Program-made: the position numbers and the translations under genes | Shown: one piece after another, positions 53,332 through 63,764 of the stretch | How the letters are laid out: every line of letters begins with the position of its first letter | How positions within the stretch are numbered: the stretch's first letter is position 1 | Assembly: GCF_030158645.1 (NCBI RefSeq) | Contig: NZ_JAOASO010000023.1 | Location: 18,119 to 82,118 of the forward strand | Origin: Hydrogenophaga sp. | GTDB lineage: Bacteria > Pseudomonadota > Gammaproteobacteria > Burkholderiales > Burkholderiaceae_C | DNA: 64,000 nucleotides | Direction of reading: 5' to 3' | Notes under the pieces: model-generated | Seen by the model: the letters and a program-made list of their open reading frames with translations, nothing else | Database searches by the model: none | What the model was told of the DNA's origin: nothing

Positions 53332-53996
53332 GACGTCGCGGTTGGTTGCTGCTGGCCGCTGCGCTGCTGCCGGCAACCCTCTGGGCCCAGACCCTCCCGG
53401 CCGAGCAGCGCTGGAAAAAGGAACTCGATGCCTTCGCCGCAGCCGACCGCTTGCAGATGCCGCCGCCCGGCGGCGTTCTGTTCGTCGGCAGTTCGTCGAT
53501 CCGTTTCTGGACCGGGCTGGAAACCGCCTTTGCCGACCAACCCGTGGTGATCAAGCGCGGCTTTGGGGGCTCGCGCCTGTCCGAGAGCGCCGACCTGGTG
53601 CACCGGCTGGTGCTGCCCTACCAGCCGCGCCTGGTGGTGCTGTACGCGGGTGAGAACGACATCCACGAAGGGGTGACTCCGGTGGAGTTGCTGGCGCATT
53701 TCCAGCGCTTCGTGCGGCAGGTGCAGGCGGCCTTGCCGGCCACGCGCGTGGCTTACATGGCCATCAAGCCCAGCCCGTCACGCCTGGCGTTCATGGCCAC
53801 CATGCGCGAAGCCAACCTGTTGATCCAGACCCACGTGCTGCAGCACGACAACCTGGACTACATCGATGTGCACACCGCCATGCTGGACAACGACGGCCGT
53901 CCGCGGCCCGAGCTGTTTGTGCGCGACCAGTTGCACCTGAGCGCCGAGGGCTACGGCCTGTGGCGCCAGATCGTGTCAGCGCACTTGCGGCCCTGA
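53328..53996 (+). CDS. Exported SGNH/GDSL-type esterase
   Basis: A 222-residue protein with a signal peptide (about 1-21, ending Leu-Trp-Ala) and an SGNH hydrolase domain. Block I is Phe-Val-Gly-Ser-Ser-Ser-Ile-Arg (a Gly-Ser-Ser variant of Gly-Asp-Ser), block III is Gly-Glu-Asn-Asp-Ile, and block V is Asp-Gln-Leu-His-Leu-Ser, giving Ser, Gly, Asn, Asp and His. It likely hydrolyses acyl or acetyl esters in the periplasm. It shares its transcript with the PaiB-like gene. Confidence 0.86.
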   Translation: MRRRGWLLLAAALLPATLWAQTLPAEQRWKKELDAFAAADRLQMPPPGGVLFVGSSSIRFWTGLETAFADQPVVIKRGFGGSRLSESADLVHRLVLPYQPRLVVLYAGENDIHEGVTPVELLAHFQRFVRQVQAALPATRVAYMAIKPSPSRLAFMATMREANLLIQTHVLQHDNLDYIDVHTAMLDNDGRPRPELFVRDQLHLSAEGYGLWRQIVSAHLRP

Positions 53997-55130
53997 ACGA
54001 AACCCCAACGCCAGACGCCAGCCGCTGCGCTCGTGCGCTTGCAGTGCCATCGCCACGGCGAAGAGGCCCGCCAACGCGCCGGCGACCAGCACCACATCGG
54101 TGCTCCAGGGTCGCACCACCTGGGTGGAGCCGAAGAAGGCCAGCGTGAACAGGGCGATCACGATGTGGGCGCAGAACACCGGCAGCGAATGCCGACCGAG
54201 AAGTTCCAGCGGCAACGGACGCGGCATGACCTGCTTCAACCACGGGCCGAAGGTCACCAGCAGCACGAAGACGCTGGCGAAGTTCAGCACGCGCAGCGGG
54301 CCGAGCGTCCATTTGTCCAGCAGCATGGCGATGGCGGGCACGCCAGGCATCGGGTCCTGCCCCACCATGTGGCGCCACAGCAGCATGCCCGCTGCGTACA
54401 CCGCCGCCGGGACCACGAGCCAGAGCGGAAAACGCGGCAGCGGCTGCTCGCGGGCGCCCAGCCACAGGCCCACCACCCACAACGCCTGCCAGGCCAGCCA
54501 GTGGAAAGCGCCCATGTCCTTGTAGGGAATGGGCAGGCCGGTGGCGTTCGCGGTGAGTTCGTACAGCGCCTGCCCCAGGCCCCATTGTTCTGCCAGCCAG
54601 AGCAAACCACTGATCGCCAGCACACCCTGCCAACCCGCGCGCAGACCGCGGCGCAGCAGCCACGGGCTCAACAGCATCAGGGCGATGTACAGCGGCAGGA
54701 TGTCCAGCAGCGGCGGGTTGTACAGCAACAGCGCGGCCCCCACCGCCGCCGCCGGCTTGTCGATGAAGAAGTACTCCAGCAGGCCGGTGACGCCGCCCTG
54801 GCGGTTGTGCACGCCCAGCCACGCGATGACGGTGAAGGCGAGCAGCAGCAGGGCCAGTTGGCACAGGTAGAGCTTGAGCGCACGCTCATGGAACGCGCTC
54901 TGCATGGCCTCCAGGCCATCGCGGCGGGCGCGCTTGCCGTAGACGCGGCCGGCCATGTAAGCCGACAGGAACACAAAGCCCTCCGCCGCCGACACGAAGC
55001 CGAACGGCTGGCCCGATGGCAACGAGAACATCGTCGGCATGTGGGTCAGCGTCATCAGCACGAGCATCAGACCCCGCAGGGCGTCGAGCTCCCAGCGGCG
55101 GCTGGAGGGGTGGAGGAGGGGCGTGGACAT
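53976..55130 (-). CDS. opgC: OpgC-like membrane acyltransferase
   Basis: A 384-residue polytopic protein with about ten membrane segments. The OpgC/acyltransferase family start is seen (Arg-Arg-Trp-Glu-Leu-Asp-Ala-Leu-Arg-Gly-Leu), as are Thr-His-Met-Pro-Thr and the late Leu-Gly-Arg-His-Ser-Leu-Pro-Val-Phe. OpgC adds succinyl groups to osmoregulated periplasmic glucans in E. coli; neither opgG nor opgH is in the window, so the glucan link is by homology only. Its end overlaps the esterase gene by 21 bases. Confidence 0.85.
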   Translation of the reverse strand: MSTPLLHPSSRRWELDALRGLMLVLMTLTHMPTMFSLPSGQPFGFVSAAEGFVFLSAYMAGRVYGKRARRDGLEAMQSAFHERALKLYLCQLALLLLAFTVIAWLGVHNRQGGVTGLLEYFFIDKPAAAVGAALLLYNPPLLDILPLYIALMLLSPWLLRRGLRAGWQGVLAISGLLWLAEQWGLGQALYELTANATGLPIPYKDMGAFHWLAWQALWVVGLWLGAREQPLPRFPLWLVVPAAVYAAGMLLWRHMVGQDPMPGVPAIAMLLDKWTLGPLRVLNFASVFVLLVTFGPWLKQVMPRPLPLELLGRHSLPVFCAHIVIALFTLAFFGSTQVVRPWSTDVVLVAGALAGLFAVAMALQAHERSGWRLALGFRSGPQVR

Positions 55131-55132
55131 AG

Positions 55133-56599
<1,467 letters not shown>

Positions 56600-56629
56600 T
56601 AATCATCGTCTTTTGCTGCACCCGAACCC

Positions 56630-57562
56630 ATGAGCCACATCTACATCTATTCCCCCTCCAGCGCGGTGCGCGACAAGGCTGCGTACCGCCGAGGCGTGGC
56701 GAGGCTCAAAGCCCTGGGGCACGAGGTCGAAATCGATGAAGCGGCACTCACCAGCCACATGCGCTTTGCTGGTGACGACGAAAGCCGCCTCGCCGCCATC
56801 GGCCGCGCCGCCGCCAGCGGCGCCGACGTGGCGCTCATTTCGCGTGGCGGATACGGGCTCACCCGCATCCTGGCTGAACTGCCGTTCAAGAAGCTCACCA
56901 AGGCGATTGAAAGCGGCACGCAGTTCGTGGGCCTGAGCGATTTCACCGCCCTGCAGATGGCCCTGCTGGCCAAAACCGGGGCCTGCACCTGGGCCGGCCC
57001 GGCCCTGGGCGAAGACTTCGGTGCCGAGGCGCCGGACGACATCATGGAAGCGTGTTTTGACGACCTGCTGGCCGGGCACGGTGAAGGCGCTGGCTGGCGG
57101 CTGCCGGCCTCGGACCTCACGGTCATGAAGCCCGCCAAGGCGGACGCGGAGCCCGAACTGCGCGTGCGTTCGGCCACGCTGTGGGGCGGCAACCTCAGCG
57201 TGATCTGCTCACTCGTGGGCACGCCCCACCTGCCCGCCATCTCGGGCGGCATCCTGTTCCTGGAAGACACCAACGAACACCCCTACCGCATCGAGCGCCA
57301 GCTCACGCAGTTGCTCAATGCCGGCATCCTCGGGCGGCAGAAGGCGGTGCTGATGGGATCGTTCAACCGATTCACGCTGGTGCCCGGTTACGACCGCGGC
57401 TTCAAACTTCAAACGGTGGTGGACTGGTTGCGCACCAAGACCAAGACCCCTGTGTTCACGGGCTTGCCGTTCGGACACGTGCCCACCAAGGTGCTGCTGC
57501 CCGTGGGCCAGAAGGTTGACCTGATGGTGGCAGGGCGAGACGCCCTGATTTACTGGGGTTGA
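56630..57562 (+). CDS. ldcA: L,D-carboxypeptidase (S66 family)
   Basis: A 310-residue serine peptidase of the LdcA/MccF family. The nucleophile Ser is in Val-Gly-Leu-Ser-Asp-Phe-Thr-Ala-Leu (near 103), the Glu is in Leu-Glu-Asp-Thr-Asn-Glu, and the His in Phe-Gly-His-Val-Pro-Thr-Lys. LdcA trims the terminal D-alanine from tetrapeptide muropeptides during cell-wall recycling. The Ser-Arg-Gly-Gly-Tyr-Gly loop near residue 72 is also conserved. Confidence 0.9.
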   Translation: MSHIYIYSPSSAVRDKAAYRRGVARLKALGHEVEIDEAALTSHMRFAGDDESRLAAIGRAAASGADVALISRGGYGLTRILAELPFKKLTKAIESGTQFVGLSDFTALQMALLAKTGACTWAGPALGEDFGAEAPDDIMEACFDDLLAGHGEGAGWRLPASDLTVMKPAKADAEPELRVRSATLWGGNLSVICSLVGTPHLPAISGGILFLEDTNEHPYRIERQLTQLLNAGILGRQKAVLMGSFNRFTLVPGYDRGFKLQTVVDWLRTKTKTPVFTGLPFGHVPTKVLLPVGQKVDLMVAGRDALIYWG

Positions 57563-57605
57563 GCCCGGCAGGGGAGCGCAGGGCCGCCGGGATGCCGGAG
57601 GCTGC

Positions 57606-57941
57606 TCAGCGCGTGCGCAGGCGCGAAGAATCGATCAGGCTCTTGGGCACCAGACCCTGAAAGATCGGTGAGAGGCTCTGGACACGGTGCACCGCCAAGG
57701 CCTCACCGTGCAACTGACTCAACACGGCCACCATTTCTGCACGGGCAAACCACAACGCATGGGGGTCGTGGAGGTATTTCAGTCGACGCACCAGTTGCGG
57801 ATTGATTTGTGCACCGTCTTCACCCAGCACGTCGAGCATGGCCCTGCGCACCGGCTCCAGCGCTTCGCCCGGATCCCGGTGAACTTCCGGCCCGAGCAGG
57901 GCAGAAATGCTGTTGCGAATACCGGGTTTGAACCAGCGCAT
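57606..57941 (-). CDS. Conserved small hypothetical protein
   Basis: A 111-residue basic, mostly helical protein beginning Met-Arg-Trp-Phe-Lys-Pro. It contains no membrane segment, no signal peptide and no motif I recognise; a Leu-Lys-Tyr-Leu-His-Asp-Pro-x-Ala-Leu-Trp-Phe-Ala-Arg segment near residues 53-67 looks structured. It resembles short conserved proteins of Burkholderiales without assigned function. Convergent with ldcA. Confidence 0.65.
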   Translation of the reverse strand: MRWFKPGIRNSISALLGPEVHRDPGEALEPVRRAMLDVLGEDGAQINPQLVRRLKYLHDPHALWFARAEMVAVLSQLHGEALAVHRVQSLSPIFQGLVPKSLIDSSRLRTR

Positions 57942-58265
57942 GGTGTGTCCTCAACGACTTATCTATGAATCCGTGCCAAGGATACGTTCTCTCACAACGG
58001 TTGCGCAATCCCGCACGTCGCATCCCCTTGGAAAAACAACATTCAAATCAAGGGTTTACGCGATGGTTTTTATCAGTCGCTTTAGGTAAGTAGTACCTTT
58101 TGTATCCATTCGGACGAACTCGGCATCGGCGTGTTAATACCTGAGCGACTTTCGCGTTTGACAAGAACGCAACAGCGCGCGTGAGCGATCTGAACAGGCG
58201 TATTTGTTGGTGACGAAGTTGACCGGAGGGCCTGTGCTCTAATCCGCTCGATATTCATTTGCTCT
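57942..58265. other. AT-rich divergent intergenic region
   Basis: About 320 bases between the leftward hypothetical gene and the rightward cyclase gene. Its A+T content is well above the surroundings, and it contains the inverted repeat AGGTA-AGTAG-TACCT (58084-58098) followed by TTT, plus TTGACA at 58158 and TTGACC at 58219 without matching -10 hexamers. It probably carries divergent promoters and regulatory sites; no gene is visible. Confidence 0.5.
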
Positions 58266-59210
58266 ATGGCTGAACTGACAATTGCGTTCGTGGATTTGAC
58301 CGGCAGCGTTTCGGTGTTTGAAACACTGGGTAACGACCGCGCCACGATGGTGGTGACCAAGCTCACCCAGTGGATCGGCTCCACGGGCATGGAGCACGGG
58401 GGCACCGTTGTCAAAATGCTGGGCGATGGCGTGTTGCTGTCTTTTTCAAGCAACCGCCAAGCGGTCGAGGCGGTGGTGCAGATCCAGCAGGAGCACGCCA
58501 AGCGCGTGGTCCAGTGGCCCAACCGCCTCAAACTCATGATGCAGATCGGCATGGCGCGCGGTCAGGTCGTCGTCGTGGATGGCGATTGTTTCGGCGACGC
58601 GGTCAACCTGGCTTCGCGCCTGAGCGATCTGGCGGGTGGCGAGCAGATCCTCGCGACCGACAACGTGGTGCGCGATCTGGGTCCGCGCACCCCGGTGCGC
58701 AGCCGCAGCTTGGGTCCCATGCGCATCAAAGGGCGAACCGAACCTTGCGAGGTCTTCCGCATTGAGTGGCAGCAGGAAATGCTTTCCGAGTTCCTGACCT
58801 TGCCCGCCGACCTGCATGCGCTGATGCCTTCCAGGGATGTGGGCATGGGCGGGATCGAGCTGGCCTGGCTGGACACCACCCACAGCTTTGGCCTGACCGA
58901 ACTGCCCCTGAAAATCGGACGGGTGCCCGAGGCCGACTTCGTGGTGAGCGACCCCCGCGTGTCCCGCATGCACACCAGCATCGACATCCGCTCCGGCAAC
59001 TACGTGCTCGAAGACATCAGCAGCTACGGCACCTGGGTGCGGTTTGCCGGCGGCGACAACGTGATCGCACTGCGCAGGCAGGAATGCATGTTGCACAGCG
59101 ATGGCGAGATCGCGCTGGGCGCACCGTTCACCGATTTCAGCGCGCCCACCGTGAGCTTCAAGCTCGTCAACGGCAACATGGTGCTGGGCCGCAAGCCGCT
59201 TCGAAACTGA
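58266..59210 (+). CDS. Class III adenylate cyclase with C-terminal FHA domain
   Basis: A 314-residue protein. The cyclase domain (about 1-165) has metal-binding Asp10 and Asp54, substrate Lys50 and Asp107, and transition-state Asn114 and Arg118, a complete adenylate-type set. The FHA domain (about 197-290) has Gly218-Arg219, Ser233-Arg-x-His236 and Ser252-Ser253-Tyr-Gly255-Thr256, where Tyr replaces the common Asn. It likely makes cAMP under control of a phosphothreonine-binding partner. There is no membrane segment. It lies 74 bases before the acylase gene. Confidence 0.88.
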   Translation: MAELTIAFVDLTGSVSVFETLGNDRATMVVTKLTQWIGSTGMEHGGTVVKMLGDGVLLSFSSNRQAVEAVVQIQQEHAKRVVQWPNRLKLMMQIGMARGQVVVVDGDCFGDAVNLASRLSDLAGGEQILATDNVVRDLGPRTPVRSRSLGPMRIKGRTEPCEVFRIEWQQEMLSEFLTLPADLHALMPSRDVGMGGIELAWLDTTHSFGLTELPLKIGRVPEADFVVSDPRVSRMHTSIDIRSGNYVLEDISSYGTWVRFAGGDNVIALRRQECMLHSDGEIALGAPFTDFSAPTVSFKLVNGNMVLGRKPLRN

Positions 59211-59284
59211 GGGTGCGCCGGTCGGGCCAGGACGCTCGGTCGCTGGCGGTGCGCAACCTGGCCAAAAATCTCGAGGAAGACACC

Positions 59285-61771
59285 ATGCGCTGGATGAAAG
59301 GCTTCTTCAAACTCCTGGTGGTGCTGCTGGTCGCCGTCGTGGCTGCCACTGCGTTTTATGCGCAAAGTACGCTGCCCAAAATGGATGGTCGGCTGCAAGT
59401 CACCGGCCTGGTTGGGTCGGTCAGGGTGCACCGCGACGCCAGCGACGTGACGCACATCCTGGCGAGCCGACCGACCGACGCCTGGAAAGCGCTGGGTTTT
59501 GTGCACGCGCAGGAACGGGGCTGGCAACTGGAATTCAACCGCCGCGTGATGCGCGGTGCGCTCTCGGAAGTGCTGGGTCCGGCCACGCTGGAAACCGACA
59601 AGCTCATGCGCACGCTGGGCATCCGCGAAGCCGCCCAGCGCCAGTGGGAGGGGCTGCCGCCGGACGCCCGGCTGGCGCTGCAGGCCTACAGCGATGGCAT
59701 CAACGCGTTCTTTGCAGACAGCTCGCAGGCGCTGTCGCCCGAGTTTGTTTTGCTGAGCGTGGACCCCGGGCCTGAGGCCCGGGCCGGGCGCTACTGGGAT
59801 CCGCTGGACAGCGTGGGTTGGTCCATCATGATGGCGCTGGACCTGGGCGGCAACTGGGGCAACGAATTTGCGCGCCTCACGGCCCTGCAGTCCATCGATA
59901 CCCCTGCGCTGTGGGAGCTGTTCCCCCCGTACCCGGGTGAACCACCCGCGGCCACAGCCGACCTGGCCAAGCTGTACCGCGGCCTCGGCCTGTACCGGCC
60001 GAGGCCGGTGACCACATCCAACGCCTCGCCCGAGCCACAGACCCTGGCAGGGCTCATTGGCCGCGACATGGAGCGCTGGACCCAGGAGCTGGGCAACATC
60101 GAAGGCAAGGGATCCAACAACTGGGTGGTGTCGGGTGCCCGCAGCCAGACGGGGATGCCCCTGCTGGCCAACGATCCGCACCTGGGTTTGAGCGCGCCGG
60201 CCATCTGGTATTTCGCGCGGCTGCAGGCGCCCGATGCCGAGGGCGTGAAAGGCATGGACGTGATCGGCGCCACCCTGCCAGGCACGCCGTTCGTGGTGCT
60301 GGGGCGCACCGAGCAGGTGGCCTGGGGCTTTACCAACACCGGGCCGGACGTGCAGGACCTCTACATTGAACAGATCAACCCGGCCAACCCGGCGCAGTAC
60401 CGGGTGCCGGGCAGCACCACCGAGCCGGTCTGGGCCGACTTCAAGCTGCGCATGGAAACCATCCGCGTGAAGAACCAGCCCGACGTGAGTCACATGGTGC
60501 GCAGCACGCGCCATGGCCCGGTGCTCAGCGACGCGCAGGCGCGCCACGGCGAGCTCATCGACACCGGCAGGTTTGTGCTGGCCTTGCGCTGGACGGCCCT
60601 GGACGCCGACAACCGCAACGTGGTGGCCACGCTCGAATCGAACCGCGCGCAGTCGGTGGCCGACCTCACCAAGGCCTTTGCCGATTTCCACTCGCCGATG
60701 CAGAACGTGCTGATGGCCGACCGCCGTGGCGTCATTGCCTACAAGGCGGTGGGCAGGGTGCCGGTGCGTTCGGCCGACAACGACATCCGCGGCGTGGCGC
60801 CGGCCCCCGGCTGGGAAGCACGCTACGACTGGGCGGGCTGGTTGCCTTACGAAGACACGCCGCAGAGCGCAGGCGAACGCGGATGGATCGCCACCGCCAA
60901 CCAACGCATCCACGGCGCCGACTACCCGCACTTCCTCACGCAGGACTGGGCGCCGTCGTACCGCCAGGAGCGCATCGAAGCGTTGCTGGAAGCCACACCG
61001 CAACACACCGTGGCGTCGTTCCAGGCCATGCACGGCGACCTGCAATCGGCCGCCACGGTCCGCCTGCTGCCGTTCCTGCAACGGACACCGTCGAGCCACC
61101 CGCTGGCCGCACCCGCACAAGCGCAACTCAAGGACTTCAACGGCGAGATGCGCGCCGAACTGGCCGCGCCGCTGATCTACACCGCCTGGGTTGACGCGTT
61201 CACGCGCCAGGTGGTGGGTGAGCGTCTGGGCCAGGCGCGCTTTGAGTCGCTGTACGGCAAACGCCTGTTTCGCAACGCGGTGGAGGGCATTCTGGAGCGC
61301 GATGACAAGGCGTGGTGTGGCGCGGCGGGCTGCGAAGCCGCCAGCACAAGGGCGCTGAACCGTGCGCTGGACCAGCTGCAGAAGACGCACGGTGATGACG
61401 TGGCCGCCTGGCGCTGGGCCGACGCCCACCCGGCGATTTCTCTTCACCGGCCCCTGAGCAATGTGAAGGCACTGGCGCCGTTCTTCGAGGTGCGCACACC
61501 CACGGGCGGTGATCCGTTCACGGTCAACGTGGGCCAGTACCACCTGGACAAAGCCGATGCGCCGTTTGCCAACCGGCATGCGGCCAGCCTGCGCGCCATC
61601 TACGATCTGGCCGACCTGGACAATTCGCGCTTCATCTACCAGACCGGGCAGAGCGGCAATGTGTTCTCAAGCCGCTACCGCGACATGAGCAAGGCCTGGG
61701 CTGCGGTGGCGTACCGGTCGCTCTCGATGAAGCCCGGTGAATGGACCTCGACGGTGGAACTCGTGCCCTGA
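59285..61771 (+). CDS. Penicillin-acylase-family Ntn hydrolase
   Basis: An 828-residue precursor with an N-terminal membrane anchor or signal (about 8-27). The family's processing site and nucleophile appear as Gly-Lys-Gly-Ser-Asn-Asn-Trp (near 280), where Ser becomes the N-terminal nucleophile after self-cleavage. The Asp/Arg/Asn supporting residues follow in Gly-Phe-Thr-Asn-Thr-Gly-Pro-Asp and later segments. Members hydrolyse beta-lactams, acyl-homoserine lactones or other amides. Length is normal. GAGGAAG precedes the ATG. Possible use on the AHL signals sensed by the ICE LuxR protein is speculation. Confidence 0.88.
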   Translation: MRWMKGFFKLLVVLLVAVVAATAFYAQSTLPKMDGRLQVTGLVGSVRVHRDASDVTHILASRPTDAWKALGFVHAQERGWQLEFNRRVMRGALSEVLGPATLETDKLMRTLGIREAAQRQWEGLPPDARLALQAYSDGINAFFADSSQALSPEFVLLSVDPGPEARAGRYWDPLDSVGWSIMMALDLGGNWGNEFARLTALQSIDTPALWELFPPYPGEPPAATADLAKLYRGLGLYRPRPVTTSNASPEPQTLAGLIGRDMERWTQELGNIEGKGSNNWVVSGARSQTGMPLLANDPHLGLSAPAIWYFARLQAPDAEGVKGMDVIGATLPGTPFVVLGRTEQVAWGFTNTGPDVQDLYIEQINPANPAQYRVPGSTTEPVWADFKLRMETIRVKNQPDVSHMVRSTRHGPVLSDAQARHGELIDTGRFVLALRWTALDADNRNVVATLESNRAQSVADLTKAFADFHSPMQNVLMADRRGVIAYKAVGRVPVRSADNDIRGVAPAPGWEARYDWAGWLPYEDTPQSAGERGWIATANQRIHGADYPHFLTQDWAPSYRQERIEALLEATPQHTVASFQAMHGDLQSAATVRLLPFLQRTPSSHPLAAPAQAQLKDFNGEMRAELAAPLIYTAWVDAFTRQVVGERLGQARFESLYGKRLFRNAVEGILERDDKAWCGAAGCEAASTRALNRALDQLQKTHGDDVAAWRWADAHPAISLHRPLSNVKALAPFFEVRTPTGGDPFTVNVGQYHLDKADAPFANRHAASLRAIYDLADLDNSRFIYQTGQSGNVFSSRYRDMSKAWAAVAYRSLSMKPGEWTSTVELVP

Positions 61772-61776
61772 AGGGC

Positions 61777-62577
61777 CTACTTCAGGTTCCCTGAGAGGAA
61801 CTGGGCGAGCCGCTCGCTCTTCGGGCGCGCCAGCACCTCGGCGGGCACGCCTTGCTCTTCGATGCAGCCCTTGTGCAGGAAGATCAGGTGCGAGGACACC
61901 TCGCGCGCAAAACCCATCTCGTGCGTGACCACCACCATGGTGCGGCCTTCTTCGGCCAGCAGCTTCATCACGCGCAGCACTTCGCCCACCAGCTCGGGGT
62001 CGAGCGCGCTGGTGGGTTCGTCGAACAGCATCACGTCGGGCTCCACCGCCAGCGCACGCGCGATCGCCACGCGCTGCTGCTGTCCGCCGCTCATGTGCGA
62101 CGGGTAGCGATCTTCGACACCGCGCAGGCCCACGCGCTCCAGGTAGCGGCGCGCGGTCTCCACCGCCTTGTCTTTCGGGATGCCCAGCACGTTCACCGGC
62201 GCTTCGATGATGTTCTGCAGCACCGTCATGTGGGCCCAGAGGTTGAAGTGCTGGAACACCATGGCCAGCTTGGTGCGCAGGCGCTGCAGTTGGGCGGCAT
62301 TCACCGCGCGGAGCTCGCCCCGCTTGTCGGCTTTGAGCTGCAGCTCTTCGCCCGCCAGGATAATGCGGCCGGTGTTGGGATTCTCCAGAAGGTTGATGCA
62401 ACGCAGCAGCGTGCTCTTGCCTGAACCAGAGCTGCCGATGAGGCTGATCACGTCGCCCGCGCGTGCCTGCAGCGACACGCCTTTGAGCACTTCGTTGGAG
62501 CCAAATCGCTTGTGGATGTCGTGGACCTCCAGCAAGGGGCGGCCGGGCGTTCGGTTGGCGGTGGGGTCTGCAGTCAT
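61777..62577 (-). CDS. Polar amino-acid ABC transporter ATPase (HisP/GlnQ type)
   Basis: A 266-residue ATPase with Walker A Gly-Ser-Ser-Gly-Ser-Gly-Lys-Ser, the HisP/GlnQ-type Met-Val-Phe-Gln-His-Phe-Asn-Leu-Trp motif, signature Met-Ser-Gly-Gly-Gln-Gln-Gln, and Walker B Asp-Glu-Pro-Thr. The start at 62577 matches the family; the frame remains open further upstream over sequence of the next gene. It pairs with the permease cut at the right edge, with an esterase-type gene between them. The substrate is probably a basic or acidic amino acid. Confidence 0.92.
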   Translation of the reverse strand: MTADPTANRTPGRPLLEVHDIHKRFGSNEVLKGVSLQARAGDVISLIGSSGSGKSTLLRCINLLENPNTGRIILAGEELQLKADKRGELRAVNAAQLQRLRTKLAMVFQHFNLWAHMTVLQNIIEAPVNVLGIPKDKAVETARRYLERVGLRGVEDRYPSHMSGGQQQRVAIARALAVEPDVMLFDEPTSALDPELVGEVLRVMKLLAEEGRTMVVVTHEMGFAREVSSHLIFLHKGCIEEQGVPAEVLARPKSERLAQFLSGNLK

Positions 62578-62602
62578 GATCGATGCCCGATGGAAAGAAA
62601 GT

Positions 62603-63742
62603 TCAAGCGCCCAGCAGGTCGCCAGAGCGGAAGGGTGTGGAGCCAGCGATCTTGCCGACCTCGCCGCCCGAGACCACGTAGCGTTCGCGCACGGTGGCGT
62701 AGAGCACGCCGGCCACCTCGGCACGCACTTCGTGCACGCGCGCGAGGTCGGCTGCGGTCGGGTCGATGACCTCGGCAACCACATCGCCCACGTTCACGAC
62801 GTTGCCCGGCCGTACCAGAAAGACCAGCACACCCGGGACCGGTGAACGCAAGGTCTGCGAGCCTGCCAGTGGCGTGGGCTTGCAGGCCATGGGCGGGAGC
62901 GGGGGCGCACCAGAAGCGGCCAAGGCGCCCGCATGCGCGAGAAAGGCCACGATGGCTTGGGCGTCTTGGCGGGCCAGGTCGTGCGACACGTCGCCCTCGC
63001 CACGCAGCTCCACCGTGGCGCTGGCGCAGCCTTGGGGCAGGGGAGCGTTCACACCAGCTGCGCGCAAGGCGGCGGCCAGTTGCCACCACAGACCCGAGAG
63101 GCGTTCGTCGAAGGGCCCGCCGCCCGACTCGCGAGCCAACAGCACGGCCTGGCAGCCCAGCAAGCGTGCCAGAGGTTCGAGCGGCGGCCAGCAGGCCTCT
63201 TCACTGTAAAGGTGGATCACGGCGTCGTTATCGCAATGCAAATCCAGCACCAGGTCGGCGTCGTGGGCGAGCAGCAGCAGTTGCCGACGCAGGCTGTCGA
63301 GTTCGCTGGCGGGCTGCCATTGTTCAAGCCAGGCTCCCACCAGGCGGCGCACGGTGGCCACATTGGCCTGCGCGTCGGGGCCCAGGCGGGTGCGGGCCTC
63401 ACCCAAAACGGCTTCGGCCATGTCCGGGTAGTGGCGGTTGAAGTTCTGCGCCGTGTCGAATTCAAACCGTCCCATGGCGCGGTGGTCCAGGCGCTGGCTC
63501 AGGCCGATCGGGTTGGCCACCGGCACCAGAACCACCTCGCCGCGCAAAAGGCCCGCCTGGTCGGCCGCGGTCAGGTGCTCACGCAAGTGGTGCGCGACCA
63601 GCATGCCGGGCAGTTCTTCGGCGTGCAGGCTGGCCTGGATGTAGACCTTGGGACGGGCGCCTGGGGTGCCGAAGTGAAAAGCCACCAGGGTCTTCTGGCT
63701 GCCCAGGCTCGGGCTCAGCAAGGAGTGTTCGATGCGCTGCAT
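62603..63742 (-). CDS. Succinylglutamate desuccinylase/aspartoacylase-family peptidase
   Basis: A 379-residue zinc hydrolase of the AstE/AspA family. Zinc ligands are His and Glu in Leu-His-Ala-Glu-Glu-Leu-Pro-Gly (near 38-46) and His in Leu-Asp-Leu-His-Cys-Asp (near 168). The C-terminal part (about 300-370) resembles the barrel-sandwich domain. Such proteins deacylate amino acids; placed between an amino-acid transport ATPase and permease, it may process the imported compound. The substrate is unknown. Confidence 0.85.
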   Translation of the reverse strand: MQRIEHSLLSPSLGSQKTLVAFHFGTPGARPKVYIQASLHAEELPGMLVAHHLREHLTAADQAGLLRGEVVLVPVANPIGLSQRLDHRAMGRFEFDTAQNFNRHYPDMAEAVLGEARTRLGPDAQANVATVRRLVGAWLEQWQPASELDSLRRQLLLLAHDADLVLDLHCDNDAVIHLYSEEACWPPLEPLARLLGCQAVLLARESGGGPFDERLSGLWWQLAAALRAAGVNAPLPQGCASATVELRGEGDVSHDLARQDAQAIVAFLAHAGALAASGAPPLPPMACKPTPLAGSQTLRSPVPGVLVFLVRPGNVVNVGDVVAEVIDPTAADLARVHEVRAEVAGVLYATVRERYVVSGGEVGKIAGSTPFRSGDLLGA

Positions 63743-63764
63743 GGTTCAACACAGGCCACCGGCC

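Noticed and set aside
58158..58245. TTGACA/TTGACC elements as a promoter of the cyclase gene
   Set aside because: Neither has a credible -10 hexamer at 16-18 bases, so no promoter is called.
59024..61579. An 851-codon minus-strand frame opposite the acylase
   Set aside because: Same reason: shadow of a certain gene; no motif, His/Arg/Val-rich.
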